DNA of 64,000 nt from Mesostigma viride (GCA_009746045.1 RPFO01000103.1:2808738-2872737); one strand, 5' to 3'; positions 11,146-43,660 are shown, counted from the first letter of the stretch. Made by a program: numbers and translations. Notes: generated from the sequence alone by a model not told the origin.

Positions 11146-12750
11146 GACACGTGGCAAACCTATTAAACATGCGAATTTTGGTCTGAAACTTTCAACATAG
11201 GTCAAAAACATCTCATAGAATTCAAGAAAAAATCCTGGTATTTTTGGTATTTTTTTTTGTGACAGCTGCAAACAAATATGTACCACTGAAATCAGGCATT
11301 TTCGCGGGACGAAGGTGAAGACGACGGCGATGGCGGCAGGTAGATCACGCCAGTTTTCGCGCGAATTTCAGTGGCTGTTGGGTGGCACGACCATGATGAT
11401 GCGTTCAAAGGTTGATAATTAGGTTTCTACGAGTTTGTTGAGGTACTGGGGCAAAGGAAACGTAGTTTTTTCCAGTTTCTCACCCAACTTTCATGCGGAA
11501 ACCCTGGAAACCGGCATACATATTATTACGTCAAGACTCGGGTCTGCTGCGGCACCATGCTTGGTATTTCCATGGTGTTTCGACTTCTTAACACATGTTT
11601 ATTCATTCCGAACGCCCGGACTTTCGGCTAAACCGAGATTTGTGCAGACTTTTATTGGGTAGCTCCGGGCATGAGGGTGCCTGCAAATAGCGTAAGGCGT
11701 GACCGTGGCTATTGCTACGGTATGCTGTATTTTCCTGGAAATGGCCTCTGCCACCGGCTCAATAGTGCTTGCAGGCGTAAGTATATCGTGTTTCTACCTA
11801 GTTTCTGCCAGTTTTCCACTTATTTCTGCCGACCTCTGCCCAGCCTCTCTAAGACCGCCATCCTACTCGACGTTGCTTGCATGTCAGCCATAGCAGGTTG
11901 CAGTTGTGCAGTATTTAGGTGCTGTATACGTCGTCAAGCCGTGCATATATCGTGAGGATTGGATGTTGATTGTTTATACTGCGTTGATTGTGCAAGAAGA
12001 TCAGCTAGGTGCCCATAATCATGGTGTATAATCATGTGTTGTTAGCATCTTGCCACCATTTGCTAGCATGCATTCCAGCGTCATCTTTGCCTGCATGTAT
12101 TAAGGTCATGGATCACTCAACCTATCCAAGCCTTGCATTACACGTGCCTCTTTTTTTCAGTATTGCACGCGTTATGGAATGAAAACCCAGCACCTCCGTT
12201 CCCACGAGGCATGTGCTCAACACGTTGTGAGAGTGGATGATGCTTTGGCTATGGCTGCCTGATTCAGTAATATTAGGTCATCCAGCCATGATGTTTGATG
12301 CATGTTTGATGCTGTATAACTTATACAACACCTATTTTCAATGTTTTGACCGTCCAAGCTCACTATGGCCCCGTCCAGTTTATGGGGCTCGTGTCGTTGC
12401 GTCATGTTGTGAAGGGCTCTCATTTTACCCACTGCGTTGTACTGCGTTGTAATTGTGATGCTAATGAAAAATAGCTCCAGTGGCCCAATGGGCCTGAGTT
12501 TTGTTTCACAGAGCCTGCATATGTTGCCCATAGCTCGTGCAAGAAGCCAGATTTTTTTCATGAACCATTTGTGAATAAGCACATGACTTGTGACCTAGGG
12601 TCAACAAATCGCGGTCATGGTCAGACCCCCCTGTATTCAAACCAGTGTATCTCTCTAATGAATTAGCATTTTGTAGGTCTGAGTAGCTCAAAAAATCCTT
12701 TGATTTATGGGCTTTCAGGAAAGTGTATACATGACCATGAAAAAAATTTT
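11146..12750. other. Intergenic, nothing recognised
   Basis: Low-GC sequence without long frames, terminal repeats or exon-like blocks that I could support. Confidence 0.4.
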
Positions 12751-12764
12751 TCCTTAGGTGCTAT

Positions 12765-12965
12765 TAATTAATTAATTAATTAATTAATACACACGTGACT
12801 GCGTCACGTGAGCATAAGTCCTCAGTGGGAGGGGAACATGGGATGGAATGGATGGTATAAGCTATCTAGGTCCTAGTTACAGGGGTGTGGGCACCGCGGC
12901 CCGAATCGCTATGAATGCCATACTTGGTCACACGCGGAGCCCCCACAGGCTTGGGGGTGGTCTCC
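12765..12965 (-). mobile_element. 5'-truncated LINE insertion (3' end only) with 13-bp target duplication
   Basis: About 200 bp of the 3' end of the LINE at 38,454-44,149. It starts, in plus-strand view, with (TAAT)n, then the CACGTGACTGCGTCACGTG hairpin and the 3' untranslated and terminal ORF2 sequence. The duplication CCTTAGGTGCTAT lies at 12,752-12,764 and again at 12,964-12,976. The 5' break falls at short homology with the target (TCCTT). Confidence 0.85.
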
Positions 12966-13019
12966 TTAGGTGCTATACGCGTTCTAAAAAAGGCTTACAA
13001 CGCGATATATCGCGTTCTA

Positions 13020-13890
13020 ATTAATAAAAAAAACACGGGTTAACCAATAGGAATATCGTTAGGTTAAGAGGTACCACGTATCGACCAGCTGGTTACCCAC
13101 TGAGGGTAGTGTGATAGGTGAATTGAGGTTTAGAAAGGAGCATTATGTGACCAGGGGAGCCAAGTGACGCGCGTAAGGTCACCGTGAGGAATGCAAGTAA
13201 ACACCCTGTTGCGTCCCAGGAGAGCATGGAAGAGCTCCAAGGGGCTGGGCCTATCATTGTTGGGCCCGGGGTCCCACACCTTGTATTGTTCTTGCGCCAA
13301 GAGCCAAGCGCGACGCATTGCTGAGTTCCAGAGGAAGATAAACCGCCTCACCACGGCGGCTTTGGTGTACTCGTGCCGCACTTTGAAAACCGTCTCGTTC
13401 CGGGTAGTCCAGATCGCATATAGCATATTAGTGCGTAGCCATACCCAGGCTAGTTGACTGTCGGACAAAAACTAGTTGACTGTCGGACAAAAACACCCAT
13501 TTTCCGGGTAAATGGGTATTTTTATTAACCAATAGGAATATCATTAGGTGAAGAGGTACCACGTATCGACCAGCTGGTGGTTACCCACTGAGCCGGGTAG
13601 TGTGATAGGTGAAAGGTTTAGAAAGGAGCATTATGTGACCAGGGGAGCCAAGTGACGCGCGTAAGGTCACCGTGAGGAATGCAAGTAAACACCCTGTTGC
13701 GTCCCTGGAGAGCATCATGGAAGAGCTCCAAGGGGGCTGGGCCTGTCATTGTTGGGCCCGGGGTCCCACACCTTGTATTGTTCTTGCGCCAAGAGCCAAG
13801 CGCGACGCATCATTGCTGAGTTCCAGAGGAACTAGATAAACCGCCTCACCGGACAAAAACACCCATTTCCAGGTAAATAGGTGTACGTTT
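13020..13890 (-). mobile_element. Tandem head-to-tail L1-like LINE tails
   Basis: Two consecutive copies (about 13,035-13,487 and 13,524-13,850) of the same LINE tail seen at 8416-11072, plus the start of another. The first carries a minus-strand frame (13,130-13,468) with a MLYAIWTTRNETVF motif like the C-terminal region of plant L1 ORF2. Each copy ends in the ACCCATTT...AAATGGGT hairpin and breaks off at a different 5' point. These copies serve as empty-site references for the transposons at 8542-9860 and 10,037-10,883. Confidence 0.55.
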
Positions 13891-14194
13891 ATTCCAAATA
13901 TAGCCAGTAGTTAATCATCCCTGCTAAGCCTAGGGTATCAAGATGTCAGTGGCTAAAACACCCATTTCACCGGAAATCTCTAGTGGCCGAGGGCCGGATA
14001 TATTTAGTATCGGTGGTACTATCGGGGCACTGGGACATGGACGGTTGCATCATCGGATACCTTCGCGTGAGTTCACAACCACTATGTACTGTATCTTACT
14101 ACTGTACAACAACAGCAGGCCTGACCTGGGCCTGAGCTCGAATTGACAGCGTGCGATGTGGCAGGCTGGCAGCCGATGAGCCGGCAGACGGCAG

Positions 14195-14835
14195 TAGGGT
14201 TGTACCGAATAGCGTTTTGGCTTGCCGAATCGGATACTCGGACCAGGGGGGTGCCCCGAACCCGATGCCGAATATATTTGGAGCCTCCCGATACCGATAC
14301 CGAATATGTTCGGAGCTGAAGGGCCCTTCCCGAATCGAACACCGAATAGTTCTCCGAACTATTCGGACGCCGATCGAATAATGACGACAGTAGCTACTAT
14401 AACGTATTAGGTAGACAACTTGTATCATTTATATTAATAAGACTTATATTAATTATTTTGTATCAATTATATATTGAGATACACTTAGTGTTTAATACTT
14501 TAGACGAGCACAGTTGCCTTCCCTGCATAGTGCATTCAGCTTTTGGGCGTTGGCCTAACTCTGAGTCGGCGGAGGCATGACCGCGCCAGCTGGTGAGTGG
14601 AGGCTGGAGGCTGCGCCGCCCGCTAGTAGGGGTACTACTATTCGATATTCGGAACTACGAATATATTCGTCGAATAGTAGGGTGTCCCGATTTCGATACC
14701 GAACATATTCGGAAGTAGAGCTTGCCTCCCGATACCGATACCGAATATGTTCAGACGGACAGACCGTTCGCCGTATACTGAACATATTCGGTGTTCGGTT
14801 CGGTATTCGGGGGATATTCGGTATTCGGAACACTA
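14195..14835. mobile_element. hAT-like non-autonomous element rich in CCGAATATGTTCGG palindromes
   Basis: The element is bounded by the 8-bp duplication GACGGCAG (14,187-14,194 and 14,836-14,843). The left end is TAGGGTTGTACCGAATA and the right end, read inward, is TAGTGTTCCGAATACC. Both halves carry many CGATACCGAATATGTTCGG-type palindromes, leaving a repeat-poor AT-rich middle (about 14,400-14,560). There is no coding capacity. It shares its architecture with the element at 62,204-62,871. Confidence 0.8.
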
Positions 14836-14843
14836 GACGGCAG

Positions 14844-16776
14844 AGGGCAGCCCGCGTTCTTCGCACATTGCTTGTGGGACGGCAGCAAATAATAACAAAA
14901 ATGATAAATTGATGATGTCAACAGCTGTCAAACGTGGTGATGAACACGTAGTCCTTGCGTAGTCCTGCGACTTTTTCAGGTAGACTGTGACCCACGCTTG
15001 AGGTTTGGATGGATGCTGGGGTTTCAGACGATCGGTCGTCATTAGTAATGAGTTCAATTTTGCAAGAAACACATTGATTGTTGGTCTTCAACAACTTAAT
15101 AATTAGGGCTTATATCGCAGAGTTCCGTTTGCTTTGGCTATGCCAATTGTGAGCTGAACATTGACTGCAATTTGAGTTCATTCCATTGAGCATCCCTCTT
15201 ATGTCACGGTTCACCTGTGCAAGGCGGGCACATTAAGCAATCTAAAACAATTTCTTAGTAGATTTCAAGCCCAAGTACGAGCAATGTCTGGAGCTCCATG
15301 CAGTCAGCTCAGGTTGGTCATGACAGGGCGCGCTTACTGTAAAGTTGGAGCATTAATAATTCATAAGTTAAATTTGCATTCGTGCCTCATTGGAAGATAT
15401 GGAGCACAGTCCGATGTCTTGAATCCCTGTACACAATTATGGACTATCTATGTCGGCATGATAAACAGTACATTTGCAGGTGGATGATGTGCATTGTTCC
15501 ACAAGAAAGATTATACATGGGTGTTTGCATTTCTCATACCATGCTATTATCCTGTGCTCGACATGGTCAATTCGAGCATTCAAAACTTGGTATCACCTTC
15601 GATTCCCGTACCACTCGGTCGATGGCCCGTCACTTCTTAATTTGATTTACTGTGCCTCCTGTTTTGGTACCTGCAGCGGCTCGGTCTTTTCCCCGAATTC
15701 CTAGCTGCACTTGACACCTGCTGGAACTTCTATAATAAAAACAATGCGCGTAGTTGGCCCATTTAAACTCCCTGTTTACACGTGGACTTCACGCTTCCTT
15801 GTTGCTGGTACCCGGACATTACCAGCGCTGGGATGAGATGCAGTTCAAACGCAATGCTGTCATCATCGGAAAGAGCGGCATCGCATCATGGTGACCAACG
15901 TGGTACGTTCGTTCGAGGTAATCTGGCAGTTCACTTCTCTTGCATTCGCAGAACTCAAGATCTGCATCCCAATCGCCATTTCGCCTGCTTCTACCCTGCA
16001 TGGCATTCCTCCCACCTCTGCTATCCTGTAACAGAGAAAGTACTTTTTGACCTTTCTCTACTAGGTCTTAACGTTGGGAATGGCCTTGGCTCCCGTTCAG
16101 TTAGAGTTGGGAAATCTGTTCAGGCACTTTGAGCAGTAGTCTCGTGCCCCGTGTCGGCTTCATGGCGTCCCTCCTTGGATCCAACGTGGCAGCACCGTCG
16201 CATGGTTGCGTGCGCGTGTGGCGGACAATTGCTCGTCGGCAGTACCAGCAACCCTAGTTCGCAAGCAGGCCCACCGTGTACATGGGAATGAGACAACCAG
16301 CTCAGGCCAGACATCCAGACCGTGGTGGCAGATGCTCGTAGGTACTACACCATCCCAGGCCAGGCCCACGGTGCACATATGTCTCTGGTTGTCACATCGA
16401 TTGGGTGCCAGTGTCTATAAATGTTCGCCCACGCAGCTTGTCGTCCGCCCGTGTGGCTCGCCGCTCTCTGGCCATCCCACGGTCATGCTGCATGGCAACA
16501 CATCCCACGGTCGTGCTGCATGGCGACGCATCCCATGGTCATGCTGCATGGCGGCACATCCCACCGCACGCCAGACCCCGGACCATGGTGGCAGATGCTG
16601 GTAGAGAGTGCACGATCCCGGCTCAGTATGCACCCCCCAACTGGCCTAGGAGGCGGTGCCACCTCGTCTCCTCCAGCGTGTCAGCTTACTAGCTAGATCT
16701 GTTTTTGCTTGCAGGTGCACAGCCATGGCGGGTGCTGCTCCAACCTTGTGTGCTGCCTCACGCCTTCAAGAGCCGC
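14844..16776. other. Upstream region of the BASS4 gene
   Basis: No gene is seen. A 30-bp repeat (about three copies of CCCACGGTCATGCTGCATGG-like sequence) lies at 16,477-16,562, between two diverged copies of GTGGTGGCAGATGCT (16,320s and 16,585s). The promoter and first untranslated exon of BASS4 presumably lie here, but no definite site is visible. Confidence 0.4.
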
Positions 16777-38122
<21,346 letters not shown>

Positions 38123-38136
38123 GATTCACAGTATTT

Positions 38137-38305
38137 GAGGATGGATGATGTAAGCTATCTAGGTCCTAGTTACAGGGTTGTGGGCACCACGGCCCGAATC
38201 GCTATGAATGCCAGACGCGGTCACACGCGGAGCCCCCACAGACTTGGGGGTGGTCTCCTTCATTACTACTTGCACCATCTATCCTTGCGTACCATCTGCC
38301 TCCAT
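38137..38305 (-). mobile_element. Older LINE copy (LINE-B), left part
   Basis: Continuation of LINE-B (44,150-45,275): the two parts join across the target ATCTGCCTCCAT. It covers the end of ORF2 and the beginning of the 3' untranslated region. The 3' hairpin and tail are missing on this side, 15-30 bp from the BASS4 stop codon. Confidence 0.8.
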
Positions 38306-38441
38306 TAATTAATTGATTAATTAATAGACACGTGACTGCGTCACGTGAGCATAAGTCCTCAGTGGGAGGGGAACATGGGATGGAATGGATGGTGTAAGCT
38401 ATCTAGGTCCTAGTTACAGGGTTGTGGGCACCGCGGCCCGA
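38306..38441 (-). mobile_element. Short 5'-truncated LINE insertion (copy C) inside LINE-B
   Basis: A (TAAT)n tail, the CACGTGACTGCGTCACGTG hairpin and about 100 bp of the LINE 3' end. It is flanked by ATCTGCCTCCAT at 38,294-38,305 and 38,442-38,453. Confidence 0.85.
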
Positions 38442-38546
38442 ATCTGCCTCCATTAATTAATTAATTAATAGACACGTGACTGCGTCACGTGAGCATAAGT
38501 CCTCAGTGGGAGGGGAACATGGGATGGAATGGATGGTATAAGCTAT

Positions 38547-41500
38547 CTAGGTCCTAGTTACAGGGGTGTGGGCACCGCGGCCCGAATCGCTATGAATGCC
38601 ATACTTGGTCACACGCGGAGCCCCCACAGGCTTGGGGGTGGTCTCCTTCATCACTACTTGCCATCTATCCTTGCGCACCATCTGCCTCCATATTACAGAC
38701 AAACCAGGAGGCTGCCCGGGGGTGAGCCCGTCACGTCTAGTGTAGCACATGTCCATGCCGAGTCTATCACGAAAAGTCCACGGGTGGCGGCCCTGCCGCG
38801 CGCGGCCGGGGGCACGCCAGGTGAGGACATATCGCCCAGGCTGGGCGGGCTTGGTGCCAGCTAGTCTATCTGATGTATCTACCTGATCTGTGCGGGCCAG
38901 GTGCCCGGCTAGGCCCAGGCGCCTGTGCCTAATAATGTGGGAAACATAGGGCAAATCAGCGTACAAATCCTCATTACTAATGTGCAAACCAAAGGGGATG
39001 TTAAGGGCCTTGCGCAGCATCTTGGTGACGGCGCCGTCGAGTCGTTGCTCCAGCTCCTGCATCAGTGTCCACGTCTCGGCGCCGTAGGTCAGGATCGTCA
39101 GAATGACGACCTTGAAGAGGTCACGCTTGACGATCCGGGGTAGGGCGGGGTTGCTCCACCAGCGGCGGTGGTCATGGAGGTGCGCCCACGCCATGCCGAT
39201 CCGTGTCGTCATGTCGTCCTCGCAGTCAGGAAGCCAACTGCCGAGCAGCTTGAAGCGGCCTGAAGTAGGGTAGTTGACCTCGGCATCGTCTAAGAGGCGG
39301 AGTGTGGGTGGGGGCCCTGCCATGCCGAGGGCCAGGGCCTCCGTTTTGGGGCTGATTTCTAGACCAACCGCCCGAGCCTCGAGCGCCAGGCAGTCCAGCC
39401 AAAGTTGGGCAGACTCCGGCTTCTCGATGAGCGTGATGTCGTCGGCATAAATGAGGTCAGCTAGTAAATTCTGCTTGTTAGTCGGCCCCCCTTCCCCAAG
39501 CTCGTTCGTGATCGCTAGGCCAGGGGCACGGCCTGCAATGCTAGCAAAGCGAGCACGTGCCTGGCGCATAACATAATCCACTACAATAATAAACAGGTAC
39601 GGCGACAGGACGCAACCCTGCCAGACGCCGGTCTGCAGTGGGCAGGGCGGGGTTATGCCGTGCTGAGTGCGCACCGAAGTGGTGGACCCCTCATACAGCG
39701 TGCGGATGACGGTAATCAGGGGAGTGGGGACGCGAGCGCGAGCAAGTACAGCCCATAGAGCGTCCCAGAGGACAGAATCAAAAGCCTTGATGAAGTCGAC
39801 GAAGATCAGGATGGCGGGAAACTCACCAGGTTGCAGGAGAGCGATTTCCTCGAAGAGGCGACGCGCGACGAAGATGGCCATGACGGTGTTGCGCCCAGGA
39901 CGGAAGCCCATTTGACTTTCCCCAAGGTGACAGTCGAGAGCAGAACGAAGGCGGTTGAGGATCATGCGCATGAACAACTTAAGTGCGGCGCTCTGGATGC
40001 AGACTCCTCTGTAGTTGGCGGGGTCGTCAGGGGAACCTTTGTTTTTGTACAGCATAATACGGTAGCTGTGCTGCCACTCAGGAATCGGCGGCGCGTCGGC
40101 AAGCAGGATCCGGTTGCAGACGTCAAGCAGGAACCCCGTGAGCGCCGTCAGCTTAATCACCGGGGCTGGGAGCTGGTCAGGTCCAACGGCAGCATAGAAG
40201 CGGAGTTGCTTGGCGGCGGTGCTCAGCTCGAGCTCGGTGAACGGCGGGAGCTCGTTGGGGTGGGCCAGGGGTTCCGTCAGGGCTGGGTACGTGTAGTCCT
40301 GCTCAGCGGCGGGCGGCGTGGGCGGCGCAGGGACGTCCGCCGGTGCTACTGCCAGGCGTGCGGCCGCCAGAGGGCCAAGCGGCGGAGGCGGCGGGGGGGC
40401 GCCGAGCAGCCGGGACTGGGAGGAATACCACTGGTTGAGCTGCTGCTGCGGTGAGCCAGAGAGCGTCCGCGGCGCCGGCTGCGCGCCGCCGGCGGGCCGT
40501 TGGGCGTGACGCAGGCGGGTCCAGGCGTACTTGCCGTGCTGGTCCTTGAGGTGGGCGAAGTACTCGCGGACATGAAGGTCCTCCTGCTCCTTGGTCGCCT
40601 GCCGGATGGCCGAGTGGTAATCGGCTTTGAGGCGGGCGTAGCGGGCGGGGTCGCGGTTGTCGCGCAGGGCTTGCCGGGCCTGGATGACGGCGGGGAGCCG
40701 GTGCAGGCTGGTGAAGCGGGGCGGGCGGCGGGGGGGCAGTAGGGCCCCGGCCGCGGGCAGCTTGTCAGCGAGGTGCCGAAGGGCCGATGCCGGGCCGGCA
40801 GCGAACAGCTGGGCGTGGCTGGCCGGGATGTCCAGCGCGTCGACGAACGCCTCTGCGGCGCGCTTGTGGGCGCGTTTTTCAGGGAAGTCCTCCAGAGCGT
40901 CGTCAGATTTCTCGAGCAACTGAAGTGTGCGCAAATCAGGTGGTGCCACGTGCTTACGAAAGGGCGAGGGGAATCGCAGGCGGATGCGGGCGGTGACGAT
41001 GCGATGATCGGAGCGCACCAGGGGGATCACATGCGAGCGAGCAGCTAGTACAGATCCTTGATGACGCTTGCGCATTACAACATAGTCAATGCAGCGTTCA
41101 GTGCCAGTTGGCGAGGTGTGTGTGACCAAAGCATCTGGACTATGTGGAAAGCGGGTGTTGGCAGTGACCAAATCGCATGTCGTAAGCAAATCAGCAAAAA
41201 GTTCGGTGTTGGCATTGGAGACCGTACCGTTGGGGGCGTGCTGACATCCGCCAGTACCCGGTGGTAGCGTGGCGTTGGCGTCCAGCAGCAGAGCGAGGTA
41301 GTTGCGACCAGGGATGCCGTTCGCCAGGTTCTCCAGCGCTGCAAAGAAGTCCTTGCGGTCTTGTTCTGGGTGGCCGGAGTGGGGTGCGTAACCAACGCCC
41401 ACCGTCAGGGCGTAGGTCGAGTGGCCCTCCATCGAATGAAAAGTGGCCACGAGGAGCCGAGCGTTGACCAGCTGGGGTTCGCCCATGTGGCGTACGGCGA

Positions 41501-42179
41501 GCGGGGAGCAGAGGAGACCGACGCCCCCGTTCCCGGTGCCGTCGCCGCCTCCGTAGTAGAACCGCCAGCCGTCGATGTCGTCAGCAACAAGGGCAGTTGA
41601 TCCGCGGGCCGATGCAGTGCGCCTGTGTTCTTGGATTCCCAGGATGGCGATATTATTGTCGATGCAGAAACCAATAAGATTGGAGACTCGATGGCACTGA
41701 CAGTCGTCACTGCGCAGGCAGTGACAGCGGTCAGCGTCGGGCTGGAGCGTGCGGGCGTTGAAGGTGGCGATGACCAAGGGCGCGCGTTGACCGAAAAGGG
41801 GGGTGCAGGCGGGGGTGGGGGCGGAGATGGAGCAGGGTGGTGATGGGGGTGGGGGTGGAGGTGGTGGGGTAGGGGGGGCGGGTTGGGGACTTATGCTTTC
41901 AATCACCATTTCGATTCTTCCTGCCAACGCGTCGAGGCGACGCCGACGGTTGGCTCGGGTGGCCAGGTAGAATGAGTTTGCGTCTGCACGCATAAGAAAT
42001 GCGTGCAGTCTGAGGAGGTTTCGGAGGCGGCCGCGCGAGGCGGGGCTAACCTGGCTCACTGCCGACCCGTTGCTCTCTCTCCGACAGCCCGAGGGCTGCG
42101 AAGGCAAAGGGGCGGGAAGGGGAGTTAGGCAGATCCCACTGCTAGAGCCGCGGAGCCGCGGGGCCGCGAGCGTCGTCAT
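38547..42179 (-). CDS. LINE-A ORF2: endonuclease-reverse transcriptase
   Basis: 1210 aa. An apurinic-type (EEP) endonuclease domain spans about residues 132-410 (TFNART, QEHR, LLLDANA, CIDYV, RSDHRIV). A reverse transcriptase domain follows at about 640-960, with VDFIKAFDSV near 796, CVLSPYLFIIV, and the catalytic YADD near 910. The C-terminus carries LTYGAETWTL and HRRLGLAGHLART, the tail common in RTE/CR1-type elements. No RNase H domain is apparent. A proline-rich linker precedes the endonuclease. The enzyme would nick target DNA and prime reverse transcription of its own RNA. Clade assignment within RTE/L1-like LINEs is not settled. Confidence 0.93.
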   Translation of the reverse strand: MTTLAAPRLRGSSSGICLTPLPAPLPSQPSGCRRESNGSAVSQVSPASRGRLRNLLRLHAFLMRADANSFYLATRANRRRRLDALAGRIEMVIESISPQPAPPTPPPPPPPPSPPCSISAPTPACTPLFGQRAPLVIATFNARTLQPDADRCHCLRSDDCQCHRVSNLIGFCIDNNIAILGIQEHRRTASARGSTALVADDIDGWRFYYGGGDGTGNGGVGLLCSPLAVRHMGEPQLVNARLLVATFHSMEGHSTYALTVGVGYAPHSGHPEQDRKDFFAALENLANGIPGRNYLALLLDANATLPPGTGGCQHAPNGTVSNANTELFADLLTTCDLVTANTRFPHSPDALVTHTSPTGTERCIDYVVMRKRHQGSVLAARSHVIPLVRSDHRIVTARIRLRFPSPFRKHVAPPDLRTLQLLEKSDDALEDFPEKRAHKRAAEAFVDALDIPASHAQLFAAGPASALRHLADKLPAAGALLPPRRPPRFTSLHRLPAVIQARQALRDNRDPARYARLKADYHSAIRQATKEQEDLHVREYFAHLKDQHGKYAWTRLRHAQRPAGGAQPAPRTLSGSPQQQLNQWYSSQSRLLGAPPPPPPLGPLAAARLAVAPADVPAPPTPPAAEQDYTYPALTEPLAHPNELPPFTELELSTAAKQLRFYAAVGPDQLPAPVIKLTALTGFLLDVCNRILLADAPPIPEWQHSYRIMLYKNKGSPDDPANYRGVCIQSAALKLFMRMILNRLRSALDCHLGESQMGFRPGRNTVMAIFVARRLFEEIALLQPGEFPAILIFVDFIKAFDSVLWDALWAVLARARVPTPLITVIRTLYEGSTTSVRTQHGITPPCPLQTGVWQGCVLSPYLFIIVVDYVMRQARARFASIAGRAPGLAITNELGEGGPTNKQNLLADLIYADDITLIEKPESAQLWLDCLALEARAVGLEISPKTEALALGMAGPPPTLRLLDDAEVNYPTSGRFKLLGSWLPDCEDDMTTRIGMAWAHLHDHRRWWSNPALPRIVKRDLFKVVILTILTYGAETWTLMQELEQRLDGAVTKMLRKALNIPFGLHISNEDLYADLPYVSHIIRHRRLGLAGHLARTDQVDTSDRLAGTKPAQPGRYVLTWRAPGRARQGRHPWTFRDRLGMDMCYTRRDGLTPGQPPGLSVIWRQMVRKDRWQVVMKETTPKPVGAPRVTKYGIHSDSGRGAHTPVTRT

Positions 42180-42239
42180 TGATAGGAGAGAAGGGTTCGC
42201 AGCGCGGGCTCCGGCTCAGGTGCAAAGCGAACGAATTTA

Positions 42240-43646
42240 TTAGGGGGACGGCCAAGCCTGGCAGCCATACCTGAGCTGAAGTTGCCCCGGCGGATCCCCA
42301 CACGTGCTGGGGAGCAGGTGACCGTCGATGCCGGTGGCGATGGCGGTGACGGCGGGGGCCGAGCAGGGGGGCTGGGGCGCTGGCACGGCGGTATCCATGG
42401 GGGTCGCCGTCATTGGAGGAAGGTCCTGGCCGTTAATGCGGACGATGAAGACGCCATTAAAGAGGCGGGCATAGATGCTGCACCGTAGTTGCGGGTTGGC
42501 CTGCTTGGCTGCCCGAGCCTCGTGGACCTCCGGCCGGTTCAAAGCGGCAGCCCGGGCCTCAAGCTGCTCCGGGGTATAGTAATCGTCGATGCTCAGTTGG
42601 GTATCGTGGAGGTTCCGGCGGGCCTTCTGCACCTGCAGTTTGTCCTCCTTGCGGTGGAATTCCACCAAGACAGGGGCGGTGGGGCCGCCGAGCCGTCGTG
42701 CCGTTTTGATGACGACGCTTTGGGCCACGCCGAGCTTCCCCAGGAAGGGGTCGCCCCGGAGGTAGGTGCCCAGGCGTGCATCGTTGACGTTCGAGGGGAC
42801 GCCACGTACCACAATACTGCATGAGCGAATGGGTTCGTGCATAGCATCCCTTGTGCTGGCCTTGACGGCTGTTTTGATTTCGTTGATGAGCTCCGTAGGG
42901 TTCTGAAGCGTGGCGGCATAGGTGGTCTTGGCAGGAGTTATGGAGGCGGCAAGTTGTTGCTGGAGCTGGTGGAGGAGCTGCTGCTGCTGCTGCAGCCCTG
43001 CTGCAATGTGGGTGATGGCGGAGTGGATGGAGGTGTCGGCGTGTGAGGAATGGGCGTGGTGGGTGGCGAGGTGGTTGTGGACAGGGTTGAGGGCAGCGTT
43101 GAGGAGGGGAGGGAGGCGATCGAAGCACGTATTGGCGACTTGCTTGGCGGTGATGTTGATGGCGGCCGCAACAGTGGGGTCGGCTCCCAGGTCCAGAGAG
43201 GCCATGACAAAGCGCTCAAGGGCGCTGTCGGAAAGACGGGAGCACGTCCACCAGACTGCGAGGCAGAGGTCAGTGTCGTCGGGGTCGTCGTGGAGAAAGT
43301 CCGACAGGTGGGTAACCTGTTGGTTGCAGTCCCGGATCTCGCACTTTTTCTCGGCAGCCAGGTGCAGGATGGTGAGGGCGGCAGCTCGGGACAGGCGCAT
43401 GATGGCGTTAAGGCCTGGCCATTTGCCAGGTAAAAATGCGGCAGCTTCCTCGGCAGAAAAGGCCTCCTCGCGGGTATCCATGGCAAGGTCGCTGTTCGGC
43501 GGAGCGGTGGAGTGGAGCGGCTGGATGCTGACAGTGGCGTCCGGCATAGCGTGCAAGGGTGTTTCCAATGACGCCATGGCTTCGTCAGCGAGTTGGTGCA
43601 GGGCCGCGGACGCTTGTGATTGCTGGGATGAGTCGTATTCCGCCAT
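42240..43646 (-). CDS. LINE-A ORF1: putative RNA-binding protein
   Basis: 468 aa, starting just inside the last 5' monomer. The N-terminal half is helical, with a Gln-rich coiled-coil-like stretch (LQQQQQLLHQLQQQL). From about residue 275, SCSIVVRGVP begins an RRM-like or L1 ORF1 C-terminal-like fold, judged from hydrophobic pattern only. By analogy with L1 ORF1 it would coat the element's RNA. It shares layout with the protein at 46,263-47,366. Confidence 0.75.
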   Translation of the reverse strand: MAEYDSSQQSQASAALHQLADEAMASLETPLHAMPDATVSIQPLHSTAPPNSDLAMDTREEAFSAEEAAAFLPGKWPGLNAIMRLSRAAALTILHLAAEKKCEIRDCNQQVTHLSDFLHDDPDDTDLCLAVWWTCSRLSDSALERFVMASLDLGADPTVAAAINITAKQVANTCFDRLPPLLNAALNPVHNHLATHHAHSSHADTSIHSAITHIAAGLQQQQQLLHQLQQQLAASITPAKTTYAATLQNPTELINEIKTAVKASTRDAMHEPIRSCSIVVRGVPSNVNDARLGTYLRGDPFLGKLGVAQSVVIKTARRLGGPTAPVLVEFHRKEDKLQVQKARRNLHDTQLSIDDYYTPEQLEARAAALNRPEVHEARAAKQANPQLRCSIYARLFNGVFIVRINGQDLPPMTATPMDTAVPAPQPPCSAPAVTAIATGIDGHLLPSTCGDPPGQLQLRYGCQAWPSP

Positions 43647-43660
43647 ATCGAGCTGAAAAA

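Noticed and set aside
16705-16776. N-terminal extension of BASS4 from the TTG at 16,705
   Set aside because: TTG is not a normal eukaryotic start and CTTGCAG here could be an acceptor; the ATG at 16,777 was preferred, with an upstream coding exon left open.
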